Origin: Desulfobacterales bacterium
GTDB lineage: Bacteria; Desulfobacterota; Desulfobacteria; Desulfobacterales; JAEINQ01
Direction of reading: 5' to 3'
DNA: 64,000 bases
NCBI GenBank assembly: GCA_016342285.1
Contig: JAEINQ010000023.1
Span: 16,303 to 80,302, forward strand
Position 1 is the stretch's first letter. The number at the start of each line of letters is the position of its first letter. The notes beneath the pieces are model-generated. The model ran no database searches and was not told the origin of the DNA. It worked only from the letters and a program-made list of their open reading frames with translations. Below, piece after piece: positions 8,799-17,390 of this stretch. The translations under genes were made by a program, and so were the position numbers.

Positions 8799-9857
8799 AT
8801 GTCTTCACCCGTTGCCATTGCCGTCAGTGGCGGTATCGACTCCATGACGGCGGCCTGGCTGCTCAAAGCCCAGGGCCGTTCCCCCATGGGCATCCACTTT
8901 ACCACCGGATACGAATCGGCAAAAGGCTTCGGTGGAAACACGGGCGAGGCCATCGGCCGGCGCCTGGGGATCCCCGTAACAACCGTGGATATTGCCGGCC
9001 CGTTCCGCGCAAGGGTGGTGGACTATTTTGCCGATACCTACGCGCGTGGACAGACCCCGAACCCATGCATGGTGTGCAACCAGAGAATCAAGTTCGACCT
9101 GATCCTGGAAACCGCGCTGGGGATGGGCGCATCCCACCTGGCCACCGGCCACTACGCCCGCTGTGCGACCGGCACCAGGGGGCACTTCCGGCTGTCCCGG
9201 GGCATCGACCCGGAAAAGGATCAGTCTTACTTTCTGGCCCGCCTCGATCAGCGTGCCCTGTCCCGGGCCATGTTCCCCCTCGGGGCCATGACCAAAGTCC
9301 AGGTACGCGCCCTTGCGGCCAACCAGGGGCTATCCCCGGTTTTTTCCGGTGAGAGCCAGGACGTGTGCTTCATCCCCCGGGGCGGTTATGGGGCTTTTCT
9401 TCACAGCCGCGCGGGTTTCACCGCCAATCCGGGTCCCATTGTGGACACCAACGGTAACGTCCTGGGTCGGCACCGGGGATTACCCTTTTACACGGTCGGC
9501 CAGCGCCGGGGGCTCGACTGCCCGGCCAGCCAGCCCTACTATGTGGTTCGACTGGAGTTGGAAAAAAACCGGCTGGTGATCGGTTTCAAGAAGGAGATCA
9601 TGTCGTCGGGATGCCGGGTCAGCCACGTCCGCTGGACGGACCGGGAGATTGACGCACCGACCGATGTGGCGGTCCAGATTCGATACCGCGGCCCCGCATC
9701 GGCGGCCCTGTTAACGCCCACGGGCAACGGCAGGGCCACGGTCCGCTTTCACTCACCGCTGGAAGCCGTCACACCGGGCCAGGCAGCGGTCTTTTATCGC
9801 GGTGACGAGGTCCTTGGCAGCGGATGGATCAAAGAAGCCCTGCCTGCGGATCAATGA
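8799..9857 (+). CDS. mnmA: tRNA-specific 2-thiouridylase MnmA
   Basis: A 352-residue protein with an N-type ATP-pyrophosphatase PP-loop (SGGIDS, residues 10-15), the tRNA-binding NPCMVCNQRIKF segment with catalytic Cys93, and the second catalytic Cys190 in SGESQDVCFIP. The C-terminal beta domain includes YTVGQRRGL. It activates U34 of Lys, Glu and Gln tRNAs with ATP and inserts sulfur. Length matches the family. The substitution SGGIDS for the common SGGVDS is conservative. It is co-transcribed with the upstream NIL-ferredoxin. Confidence 0.95.
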   Translation: MSSPVAIAVSGGIDSMTAAWLLKAQGRSPMGIHFTTGYESAKGFGGNTGEAIGRRLGIPVTTVDIAGPFRARVVDYFADTYARGQTPNPCMVCNQRIKFDLILETALGMGASHLATGHYARCATGTRGHFRLSRGIDPEKDQSYFLARLDQRALSRAMFPLGAMTKVQVRALAANQGLSPVFSGESQDVCFIPRGGYGAFLHSRAGFTANPGPIVDTNGNVLGRHRGLPFYTVGQRRGLDCPASQPYYVVRLELEKNRLVIGFKKEIMSSGCRVSHVRWTDREIDAPTDVAVQIRYRGPASAALLTPTGNGRATVRFHSPLEAVTPGQAAVFYRGDEVLGSGWIKEALPADQ

Positions 9858-9914
9858 TGCGTCACCATATCACCGCATTGGATTGCCCCTAAAGAGGAGC
9901 TGCTGTGGGTGTTT

Positions 9915-10034
9915 GAAGTTCGAAGTGCCTAAAGTGCCTAAAATTAATGAATTCTGCCATATCTTAGCTGAAAAAAATTGGAGCGAAGCGACTCATTAAC
10001 TTTAGGCATTTCGAACTTTAGTGCATTTTAGGCA
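9915..10034 (+). repeat. Inverted-repeat element, family B, copy 1
   Basis: A 120-bp intergenic element. Its left arm (gaagttcgaagtgcctaaag) and right arm (ctttaggcatttcgaacttt) are inverted copies of each other. The whole element recurs in inverse orientation at 11521-11638, and its left end recurs at about 42208. Together with the family C hairpin that follows it, this fills the 9858-10120 gap. Confidence 0.85.
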
Positions 10035-10051
10035 ATTGCCGCCAATCTCCT

Positions 10052-10113
10052 CGGCATCGCCAATTGACTTTGACCACGCCCAAAGGACGTGGATTCTTAT
10101 TTCAAATTGAAAG
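10052..10113 (+). repeat. Hairpin repeat, family C (one of about eight copies)
   Basis: The core is ttgaccacgcccaaaggacgtgg, in which CCACG-CC and GG-CGTGG can pair around a 3-base loop, flanked by a distal aattgaaag. Related copies lie at 11443-11512 (inverse), 11664-11718, 18876-18922, 29090-29145, 29196-29259, 42128-42190 and, degenerate, 46272-46312. Confidence 0.7.
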
Positions 10114-10120
10114 ACCAGCC

Positions 10121-11425
10121 ATGCCCAAATTCCATATCACCACCCTCGGCTGCAAGGTCAACCAATGCGAATCGGCCGGTCTGGCCTTCAAGCTGGTCAA
10201 TTCCGGCTGGCAGCAAGCCCAAGGCGGCCAGGCTGTCGACCTGCTTGTTATCAACACCTGTGCCGTAACCGGTAAGGCGGCCATGCAGTCGCGCCAGGCG
10301 GTGCGTCAGGCCGTTCGGGAAAACCCCGGTGCCAGGGTGGTCGTGACCGGCTGTTATGCCCAAATCGATCCCCAGGCCCTGGCCGACATCGACGGGGTGG
10401 CGGCTGTCATGGGCACCGGTGAAAAACTATCCATCGCCGACGCTCCAAACGACGATATCGACGATATACCAACGATCCGTTGCGCCGATGTCATGGGTCT
10501 TGAAAAATTCGACCCTCTGCCCCAATGGGGAGCCACCGACCGGACCCGCCCCTTTCTCAAGATCCAAGACGGCTGCAACGCCCACTGTACCTATTGCATC
10601 GTACCCAGTGCCCGTGGTCCCAGCCGCAGCCTTGCGCCCGACCTGGCCCTGGCCCAGCTCCGGGCCCTGGCCCAGGCAGGGTTTCAAGAAACCGTCCTGA
10701 CCGGCATTCACCTGGGGTGCTACGGCCATGACCTGACGCCGCCCACCACCCTGGACGATTTGCTCGGACAAATGGACCACGAGGGTGCCATGGCACGGGT
10801 TCGGATCAGTTCCATCGAACCCAAAGAGCTATGCAATGCCATTATCGATCGGGTCACAAACGCAAATTGTCTGTGCCCCCATATCCATACGCCCCTGCAA
10901 AGCGGCGACGACGGGGTACTGCGGAAAATGGCCCGGCCCTATACCCGCGACTTTTTCCGGGACCGCATCCTGACGGTGCATCGGCGAATACCGGATTGTG
11001 CCATCGGCGTTGATGTGCTGGCCGGTTTTCCCGGTGAATCCGACGCGGCCTATGAAAACACCTTTGGGCTTCTCGAAGATCTTCCCATCACTTATCTGCA
11101 TGTCTTTCCCTTTTCCTCACGCCCGGGAACGCCAGCCAGTCGAATGGCCAATCCGGTGCCATCGGATGTGATCAAAGCCCGGTGCGCAGCGCTTCGAGAA
11201 CTGGGCAGGGAAAAGAGACGCGCCTTTTACAGCGCATTTATCGGCCGCTCGGCCCGTGTGCTGGTGGAAGGGTCGGCCCCGTTGCCGCCGGGAACGCTAC
11301 GCGGTATCAGCGACCATTATCTTCCCGTCTTGTTTTCCGGTGACGGCGACCTCAAGGAAACCTTCGTGACCGTCCGTGTCGAGCGCATGGGGCCAAATTT
11401 GGAACTCTTCGGCACCCGGGTTTAG
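10121..11425 (+). CDS. mtaB: tRNA t6A37 methylthiotransferase MtaB
   Basis: A 434-residue radical-SAM methylthiotransferase. The N-terminal UPF0004 domain holds the three auxiliary-cluster cysteines (LGCKVNQ, NTCAV, TGCYAQ). The central radical-SAM domain has CNAHCTYC, and a C-terminal TRAM-like region ends the protein. MtaB adds a methylthio group to t6A37 of tRNA; the LGCKVNQ signature separates it from MiaB and RimO (LGCxKN-type). The start is placed at 10121 where homology begins; the frame runs 57 bases further up into a repeat. It is flanked by intergenic repeats on both sides and appears monocistronic. Confidence 0.92.
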   Translation: MPKFHITTLGCKVNQCESAGLAFKLVNSGWQQAQGGQAVDLLVINTCAVTGKAAMQSRQAVRQAVRENPGARVVVTGCYAQIDPQALADIDGVAAVMGTGEKLSIADAPNDDIDDIPTIRCADVMGLEKFDPLPQWGATDRTRPFLKIQDGCNAHCTYCIVPSARGPSRSLAPDLALAQLRALAQAGFQETVLTGIHLGCYGHDLTPPTTLDDLLGQMDHEGAMARVRISSIEPKELCNAIIDRVTNANCLCPHIHTPLQSGDDGVLRKMARPYTRDFFRDRILTVHRRIPDCAIGVDVLAGFPGESDAAYENTFGLLEDLPITYLHVFPFSSRPGTPASRMANPVPSDVIKARCAALRELGREKRRAFYSAFIGRSARVLVEGSAPLPPGTLRGISDHYLPVLFSGDGDLKETFVTVRVERMGPNLELFGTRV

Positions 11426-11442
11426 AACCGGAAGATGTGAAT

Positions 11443-11512
11443 TTCAACTCGAGATAGGAATCCACTTCCCGTAGGCGTGGTCAGAGAAAGCGGACTATGC
11501 CGATAAGGTTGC
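11443..11512 (-). repeat. Hairpin repeat, family C, inverse copy
   Basis: The reverse complement reads cggcatag...ctctgaccacgcctacgggaagtgg...gagttgaaattcac. It matches 29196-29259 and 10052-10113. Confidence 0.7.
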
Positions 11513-11520
11513 CAACAAGT

Positions 11521-11638
11521 GCCTGAAATGCACCAAAGCTTACATTCCTAAAATTGAGAGGTCGCTTCGCTTCAGCTTTTTTCAGCTAAGATATGGCAGA
11601 ATCCCTTAATTTTAGGCACTTTAGGCATTTTAGGCACT
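11521..11638 (-). repeat. Inverted-repeat element, family B, copy 2
   Basis: It aligns end to end with the reverse complement of 9915-10034, sharing gtcgcttcgct, ttttttcagctaagatatgg and aattttaggcactttaggca. It lies in the 322-bp gap between mtaB and the DUF3820 gene, which holds only repeats. Confidence 0.85.
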
Positions 11639-11663
11639 GGCCGACAAGTGAAACGGCATCTTT

Positions 11664-11718
11664 GATTGACTCCGGCCATGCCTTGAGGGCATGGATTTCC
11701 AGACGCATCTGAAATTCC
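11664..11718 (+). repeat. Hairpin repeat, family C copy
   Basis: The core is gccatgccttgagggcatgg, a near-perfect hairpin preceded by attgactccg. This is the same architecture as the other family C copies. Confidence 0.65.
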
Positions 11719-11747
11719 TCGAATCCAAAGGGGATCTGAAGGGTTAA

Positions 11748-11984
11748 ATGAACAAAGACAATGTGTGCAGACCGGATCCAGCGATTTTGCTTGAATTGGC
11801 CAGGATGGAAATGCCGTTCGGCAGATATAAGGGGCTGCGGTTGATCGACCTGCCCGAGCCTTATGTGGTATGGTTTTCCCAGCAGGGATTTCCACCCGGA
11901 AAACTGGGGGAAATGCTGGCCATGGTTTACGAAATCAAAGTAAACGGGCTGGAATACCTGTTTGAGCCCCTGCGGGACCTGTAG
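11748..11984 (+). CDS. DUF3820 family protein
   Basis: A 78-residue protein with the family signature MPFGRYKGLRLIDLPEPYVVWF at residues about 22-43, followed by a helical C-terminus. DUF3820 proteins are small and widespread in proteobacteria, and their biochemical function is not established. Length fits the family. A GAAGGG ribosome site precedes the ATG by 6 bases. It stands alone between two repeat-rich gaps. Confidence 0.8.
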   Translation: MNKDNVCRPDPAILLELARMEMPFGRYKGLRLIDLPEPYVVWFSQQGFPPGKLGEMLAMVYEIKVNGLEYLFEPLRDL

Positions 11985-12001
11985 CAAAGCAAACCTTGCC
12001 G

Positions 12002-12103
12002 TTATCATAGGGATTGTCAGCGGCAACCGGCCCGACGAGACATTGTCAACGGCCGTCAGGGGGCAGGTGTTCAAACGGAACAGAATTTTGACAATCCCTA
12101 TAA
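12002..12103 (-). repeat. Palindromic-ended dispersed element, family A, copy 2
   Basis: A 102-bp inverse copy of 5838-5940. Both ends (ttatcatagggattgtca and tgacaatccctataa) and most of the interior (cggcaaccggcccgacgaga) are identical. It lies upstream of the penicillin-acylase-family gene. Confidence 0.85.
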
Positions 12104-12189
12104 CCTCGCAAACTAATTTTGTGGTTCTACCCATGGGCCGAAAACAATCCGGTTTCGGCTCGATGCCACCCATTCACCAGGAGACCTAA

Positions 12190-14586
12190 ATGAAAGTGCT
12201 GAAACGCGTCTTGGTATCGCTTCTCGTCGTTATCCTCGTTGTTGCCGGCGCGGGGTATTTTTTCCTCGATTCCAAGCAGCCGAATCGATCGGGGGACCTT
12301 GACCTTCCCGGGCTGGCGAATCAGGTGACGGTCCATTTTGACCCATGGGCCATTCCCCATATTTACGCCGAGACCGAAAAAGACGCCTATTACGCCCTCG
12401 GCTACCTCCATGCCCAGGAGCGGCTTTTCCACATGGAGATTCTCCGGCGGCTGGCCAAGGGCCAGCTTGCGGAAATCCTCGGGCCGAAACTCGTCTCCAC
12501 GGACAAGCTCTTTCGAACCTTGAGGCTGAAGCAATTCGGCAAAGAGTACATGCAGCACCAGAATTTAAAAGCGCCCGAATGGGTGACGGCAAAAGCCTAC
12601 ATCGACGGCATCAACCAGTTTGTCAAAACCGGTGCAACGCCCGTCGAGTTTACGATCCTGGGGATCCCCAAAACGGAGTATACCCTCGCCGATACGGCAA
12701 GCCTGGCCGGATACATGTCCTACAGTTTCGCGGCAGGGTTTAAGACCGACCCGATCCTGACCTTTGTGCGCGACCAGCTCGGCAACAATTACCTCAAGGA
12801 CATGGGCTACCGGCTGGCCGGGAAGCCGCCGCTGAAACTGCTGGCTGGCACCCAGCGGTCAATGGGGGCGTTGGCCGGGCTGGTGGCTGACGTGGAAGCA
12901 ACCTATTCCCCGGTGGGATTTTTCGAGGGGAGCAATGCCTGGGTGGTTTCCGGAAGCAAAACCCGATCGGGCAAGCCGATATTTGCAGGCGATCCCCACA
13001 TCGCCTTTTCCTGCCCGTCGGTCTGGTACGAGGCCCACATCGTCACGCCCGGGTTTGAGCTTTACGGGCACTATCTTTCCGGAAGTCCCCTGGCCCTGCT
13101 GGGAGTAAACCGCAACATCGCCTGGTCATTGACCATGTTCCAAAACGACGATGTCGACATGTTCCGCGAAACGGCCAATCCGAAAAACCCCGACCAGGTC
13201 TGGTCGGACGGCAACTGGGTGGACCTTGAAATCGAGACCGAAACCATAAAGGTCAAGGGGGCCGCCGACGTTCAGCTGACAGTCAGGCGCTCAAAGCATG
13301 GTCCCATCCTCAACGATGCCGTCGATGCCATGGGCGACGAGAAAGAGCCGGTGGCCCTGTGGTGGGCCTTTTACGATTTTAACAATGAGATGGGACGGGG
13401 ATGTTACAAACTGGCCCATGCCCGGGATGCCTTTGAAGCCCGGGACGCCGTGGGGCTGATCAAGGCACCGGGGCTCAATTTTGTCCTGGCCGATGCCAAG
13501 GGGAACATCGCCTGGTGGGCCGCCGGAACAGTCCCCATCCGTCCGGCCCATGTGGATTCCAATTTCATCCTGGACGGGGCCAGCGGCAAGGACGAATACC
13601 TGGGCATGGTTCCGTTCGATAAAAACCCCCAGATGATCAACCCTGCCTCGGGAATGATTGTCTCGGCCAACCACCAGCCCCAGGATTTCGGCACCGGCGT
13701 GGTTCCGGGGTATTACAACATTGACAACCGGGCGAAAAGAATCGAGCACCTGCTGGAACAGAAGGAAACCGGGTGGACCGCTGAAGACATGACAGCCATC
13801 CAGCTCGACACCCGCTCCAATTTCTCCCTGGGTATCCGCAACGACGTGGTCCGGGTTCTGGAAACCATGGACGTGGTAAAGAAAAACGAAACGTCTGTCC
13901 GGGCCTTTGAATTGTTTAAACAGTGGGACGGAGACCACCGCCTGGAAAGCATCGGACCGACGATCTTTCATACCCTGCACTACAACCTGATTGAAATGAT
14001 TTATAAAGACGAGCTTGGGGAGGTGCGTTTCAAGCCCTTTTTAAGAACCCGCCTTCCCGACCGATCCATTGAAAAAATCGTAAAACTTGACCAATCAGTC
14101 TGGTGGGACGACATAAAAACGGAGAAGAAAGAGACCCGTAAAGACATTCTGGGCGCGGCCTGGGTAAAAACCATGGCTCACCTGCAAGCCATCGTAGGGC
14201 CTGATCCGACTGCCTGGCAGTGGGAAAAGGTTCACACGGTGGCATATGTCCACGCCATCGGCCGGAAAAAGCCTTTTGACAAAATCTTCAACATCGGCCC
14301 GTTCAAGGCCGAAGGGAGCCGGGATGTGCCCAACTACTTGGGCTTTGCGCTCTCTGCTGCCCCGCACCAGGTGACGATCGGCCCCTCGACCCGAAGAATT
14401 GTCGATTTTGCCGAACCCGAACACTCCCTGGGCATCAACCCCACCGGCCAGTCCGGGTATTTCTTTAACCACAACTATGACGATCAGGCCGGAATGTATA
14501 TTGACGGCCGCTACCGCCGGCAGCTGATTGACCAAAAAGAGATCGAGGCAGCCAAGGTCAGCACGTTGACGTTGAATCCCTCTTGA
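12190..14586 (+). CDS. Penicillin acylase family N-terminal-nucleophile hydrolase
   Basis: A 798-residue exported amidase precursor. Residues 6-26 are a hydrophobic signal/anchor. The alpha-chain region includes the conserved DPWAIPHIYAETEKDAYYALGY. The autoprocessing site is EGSNAWVVSGSKT, with Ser248 as the expected nucleophile freed at the beta-chain N-terminus. The GDPHIAFSCPSVWYE segment matches the family. Such enzymes cleave amides with an acyl side chain (beta-lactams, acyl-homoserine lactones, acylated amines); the substrate cannot be told here. It is followed after 67 bases by an MFS symporter on the same strand, suggesting a pair that releases and imports, or exports, a product. 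Confidence 0.88.
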   Translation: MKVLKRVLVSLLVVILVVAGAGYFFLDSKQPNRSGDLDLPGLANQVTVHFDPWAIPHIYAETEKDAYYALGYLHAQERLFHMEILRRLAKGQLAEILGPKLVSTDKLFRTLRLKQFGKEYMQHQNLKAPEWVTAKAYIDGINQFVKTGATPVEFTILGIPKTEYTLADTASLAGYMSYSFAAGFKTDPILTFVRDQLGNNYLKDMGYRLAGKPPLKLLAGTQRSMGALAGLVADVEATYSPVGFFEGSNAWVVSGSKTRSGKPIFAGDPHIAFSCPSVWYEAHIVTPGFELYGHYLSGSPLALLGVNRNIAWSLTMFQNDDVDMFRETANPKNPDQVWSDGNWVDLEIETETIKVKGAADVQLTVRRSKHGPILNDAVDAMGDEKEPVALWWAFYDFNNEMGRGCYKLAHARDAFEARDAVGLIKAPGLNFVLADAKGNIAWWAAGTVPIRPAHVDSNFILDGASGKDEYLGMVPFDKNPQMINPASGMIVSANHQPQDFGTGVVPGYYNIDNRAKRIEHLLEQKETGWTAEDMTAIQLDTRSNFSLGIRNDVVRVLETMDVVKKNETSVRAFELFKQWDGDHRLESIGPTIFHTLHYNLIEMIYKDELGEVRFKPFLRTRLPDRSIEKIVKLDQSVWWDDIKTEKKETRKDILGAAWVKTMAHLQAIVGPDPTAWQWEKVHTVAYVHAIGRKKPFDKIFNIGPFKAEGSRDVPNYLGFALSAAPHQVTIGPSTRRIVDFAEPEHSLGINPTGQSGYFFNHNYDDQAGMYIDGRYRRQLIDQKEIEAAKVSTLTLNPS

Positions 14587-14653
14587 ACGTGTTTCTGACA
14601 AACGCAATAAAAAAACGGGCCTGCGTCAAACACAGGGTTTTCGAGGAGACATC

Positions 14654-16033
14654 ATGAAAACGGATTTCGGGCCGGCCGCGACTGCACCCATGGGCGAAAA
14701 GTTATCCTTTGGATTAAAATTCGGATACGGGATCGGGGATATCGGGTGCAATATTTTCATTGTTTCAACCGGCATGTTCCTTCTTTTTTTCCTGACCGAT
14801 GTCCTGGGGGTAGAGCCGGCCCTGGCCGGTCTGGTGCTCCTGATTCCCAAGCTGTGGGACGTTGTTTCCGACCCGATCATGGGCGGCATCTCCGACGTGA
14901 CCCGCTCGCGGATGGGAAGGCGTCGCCCCTATCTGCTCTATGCATCGATTCCCTTCGGCCTGACGTTTTTCGCCCTGTTTGTTGCCCCCCATTATCCATC
15001 GCAACTGGTCGGTGCGATCCATGTCGGTGTGCTGTTCGCCCTGGGATGCACGGCCTTTACCGTTTACAACGTCCCCTATTCCGCCATGGTGGCGGAAATG
15101 ACCGATGATTATAACGAGAGGATGTCGGTGACATCCTTTCGAATGATCGGATCGTCGGTAGGCGTTTTGCTGGCCGGCGGCCTGGCCATGCCGCTGGTGG
15201 AAGCGGGTGGCGGGGGGGAATCCGGATTTGGTTTCATGGGGTTGGTCTTCGGCATCCTCATCGCAATTTTCTGCCTGGTCAGTGTATGGGGGACCCGAAA
15301 CGCCAGGTCTTTAACCGCCGTTGATCAAACACCGGCCCTTATGGAGCAGATAAAGGTCGCCTTTGCCAACCGGCCGTTCAAGGTCCTGATGCTCATGTAC
15401 CTCATCCAGTCCATCGCCATTGGGGTGCTGATGGCCGGCCAGATCTACTATGTGAAATACGTGATGAAGATGCCCGAGAGCTACGTGGGGGTGATCTCGG
15501 CCATTTTGTTCATCACGGCCATCGTCTTTATCCCCTTCTGGGTCAGGGTCGGAATCCGGCTGGGAAAAATTAACGCGTATACCATCGGGCTGTCCCTGAT
15601 GGCCGTAATGCTGTTGTCACTCTTTTTCACAAGGCCTTCCCAGTCGACGATATTCTTTTTCCAGATGTTTCTCCTGGGGATCGGCTTTTCCAGTTTCCAG
15701 CTCTTTCCGTTTTCCATGCTGCCGGATACCATTGAATTTGATGAACTCAAATCCGGCATGAGACGGGAAGGGATTTTTTCCGGTGCCTGGGCATGCGGAC
15801 AAAAAAGCGCCTATGCCATCGGCCCGGCCATTGTCGGCATGACCCTGTCCCTGTCCGGGTTTGCCGGTGCCGGGCTGCAACCCGAAAGCCTTGCCACCGG
15901 CATCCGGTTGGTGTTTTGCCTGTTCACGGCGGCCATGCTGCTGTTGAGCCTGATTCCGTTTAGAAGATACGAATTGACCGAAACGCGGTTTGAGGAGATC
16001 AAGCAGTTGATCCGGACAAAATCCGCCAACTGA
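14654..16033 (+). CDS. GPH-family (MelB-like) MFS cation symporter
   Basis: A 459-residue membrane protein with about 12 hydrophobic segments. It has the family's motif region DPIMGGISDVTRSRMGRRRPYLL after TM2 (D-x-G-x-x-D and RxGRRRP), and FELDELK-like FDELKSGMRREG in the late loop, both hallmarks of the glycoside-pentoside-hexuronide:cation symporters. It should move a small solute, usually a glycoside, with Na+ or H+. A strong AGGAG site precedes the ATG. It is likely co-transcribed with the upstream acylase-family gene, so the cargo may be related to that enzyme's product. Confidence 0.88.
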   Translation: MKTDFGPAATAPMGEKLSFGLKFGYGIGDIGCNIFIVSTGMFLLFFLTDVLGVEPALAGLVLLIPKLWDVVSDPIMGGISDVTRSRMGRRRPYLLYASIPFGLTFFALFVAPHYPSQLVGAIHVGVLFALGCTAFTVYNVPYSAMVAEMTDDYNERMSVTSFRMIGSSVGVLLAGGLAMPLVEAGGGGESGFGFMGLVFGILIAIFCLVSVWGTRNARSLTAVDQTPALMEQIKVAFANRPFKVLMLMYLIQSIAIGVLMAGQIYYVKYVMKMPESYVGVISAILFITAIVFIPFWVRVGIRLGKINAYTIGLSLMAVMLLSLFFTRPSQSTIFFFQMFLLGIGFSSFQLFPFSMLPDTIEFDELKSGMRREGIFSGAWACGQKSAYAIGPAIVGMTLSLSGFAGAGLQPESLATGIRLVFCLFTAAMLLLSLIPFRRYELTETRFEEIKQLIRTKSAN

Positions 16034-16088
16034 TCGTCGTCAGGACCCTAAGTGCTCGAAAACACAATTACTGCGACATATCATGTAT

Positions 16089-16302
16089 TAACCGCAGACA
16101 CGCGCCGACACCCGCAGACTTTTTCGAACCGGCCGACCTGGCCGGCCCAAAGAGGTCGCCCTGGGGGGCGCACGCTGAAAAAGGAGACTCCTTCTTGCTT
16201 AGAATCTGTCGAACCCTTCGCGAAGCGATGCGAATTTGTTGGCGATCAGGTCGATCGCCATCAAGCCTTCTTGTCTGCGACGGTCTGCGAGCGTCTGCGG
16301 TT
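16089..16302. repeat. Element bounded by inverted AACCGCAGAC repeats
   Basis: The left end (16089-16119) and right end (16273-16302, inverted) share about 24 of 30 bases, each built from repeated CGCAGAC words. Between them lies about 150 bp of non-coding sequence, including gatcaggtcgatcgccatca. It fills most of the 16034-16430 gap. Confidence 0.65.
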
Positions 16303-16430
16303 CATAATCAACTTGGATCTGTTCGGACTTCAGTAAACTTACGTCATTGTATTTCTGACAAGCTGTACGAAGCCGGGGTCTGGACCGCCGGCATTTTCTC
16401 CCTCCCGAATCCAGAGGAAAATCAAACCCA

Positions 16431-17252
16431 ATGAACAGCATCGAAGATCTTCGACAACTCGGGTGCAACCCGGCCTTTATCGCCGGAATCCACAACTACT
16501 GCGACCGCTGGTGCGAGCGGTGCCCCATGACCGCACACTGCTCGGTCCATGCCATGGAGGCGGCAGACGCGGATGTATTGGGGACGGTGCAACCCAAGGC
16601 CTTTTGGGAACAGCTTTCCCGTTCCTTTGAAACGACGGCAGCCCTGCTCCACGAACTGGCCCAAGAGGCCGGAATCGATCTTACCGCCATCACCGATACT
16701 GCCGGATCAGAGGATGAATTCGCTGCTGCCGACGATCATATTCTGGTGGGTTCGGCCCGGCATTACGCCCATGGGGTTGGCGACTGGTTCGCTCTCTGGG
16801 AGTCGCGGCTTTATGGGGCCATGGCCTCTTTGGACAAAGAAAAACACGCCCACCTGCAGGTTGTGGATCCTTCGCCGACACCGATTGGTAATCCGGAACG
16901 CATGGAAATCATTTTGCGGTATCACAGCCTGATTCCCGCCAAGATCCACCGGGCCGTCATGGGGGCGGCGGACGAGTTCGAAGCAGACGCCGACGACTTT
17001 CCCCGCGATGCCGATGGTTCGGCAAAGGTCGCCCTGATCGCCATCGACCGGTCCAAGGCGGCCTGGACCGGCCTGATCGAGGCCGCGCCAGAAGCCAGGG
17101 CAGACATCCTTGCGTTTCTTGGCCAGCTTGAGAGGCTGGGCCGCGCCACGGAATGGACCTTTCCCCGGGCCCGGGCCTTTGTCCGGCCGGGATTCGACGA
17201 CCTTCCGCCCGTTGTCGCGCCGCCCGGCGTCCAGGACACGTCGGCACAATGA
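16431..17252 (+). CDS. Hypothetical protein with N-terminal cysteine cluster
   Basis: A 273-residue protein I do not recognise. The N-terminus has C12 and then C24-x3-C28-x2-C31-x5-C37 (CDRWCERCPMTAHC), suggesting a small Fe-S or zinc site. The remainder is helical and acidic, with no signal peptide or membrane segment. The CxxxCxxC spacing resembles radical-SAM binding loops, but there is no SAM-enzyme domain, so that is not claimed. It is the only gene between the MFS symporter and the sigma-54 activator. The start is at the first ATG after a repeat-rich gap; no strong Shine-Dalgarno is seen. Confidence 0.6.
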   Translation: MNSIEDLRQLGCNPAFIAGIHNYCDRWCERCPMTAHCSVHAMEAADADVLGTVQPKAFWEQLSRSFETTAALLHELAQEAGIDLTAITDTAGSEDEFAAADDHILVGSARHYAHGVGDWFALWESRLYGAMASLDKEKHAHLQVVDPSPTPIGNPERMEIILRYHSLIPAKIHRAVMGAADEFEADADDFPRDADGSAKVALIAIDRSKAAWTGLIEAAPEARADILAFLGQLERLGRATEWTFPRARAFVRPGFDDLPPVVAPPGVQDTSAQ

Positions 17253-17325
17253 TTGTGGCAACAGCCCGACCGGATCATTCCCGTTTTTATCGGAAGGTCT
17301 TATATTTTCCCACCCAAGAGAGGGT

Positions 17326-17354
17326 TTGACAACGCCCTGCCGATTTCGTAAAAT
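17326..17354 (+). promoter_or_regulatory. Sigma-70-type promoter for the sigma-54 activator gene
   Basis: TTGACA (17326-17331) and TAAAAT (17349-17354) are separated by exactly 17 bases. They lie about 37 bases upstream of the ATG at 17391. Confidence 0.7.
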
Positions 17355-17390
17355 TTGATTTTTTTCCCAAACCTGTCGTCAGGGAGCACC

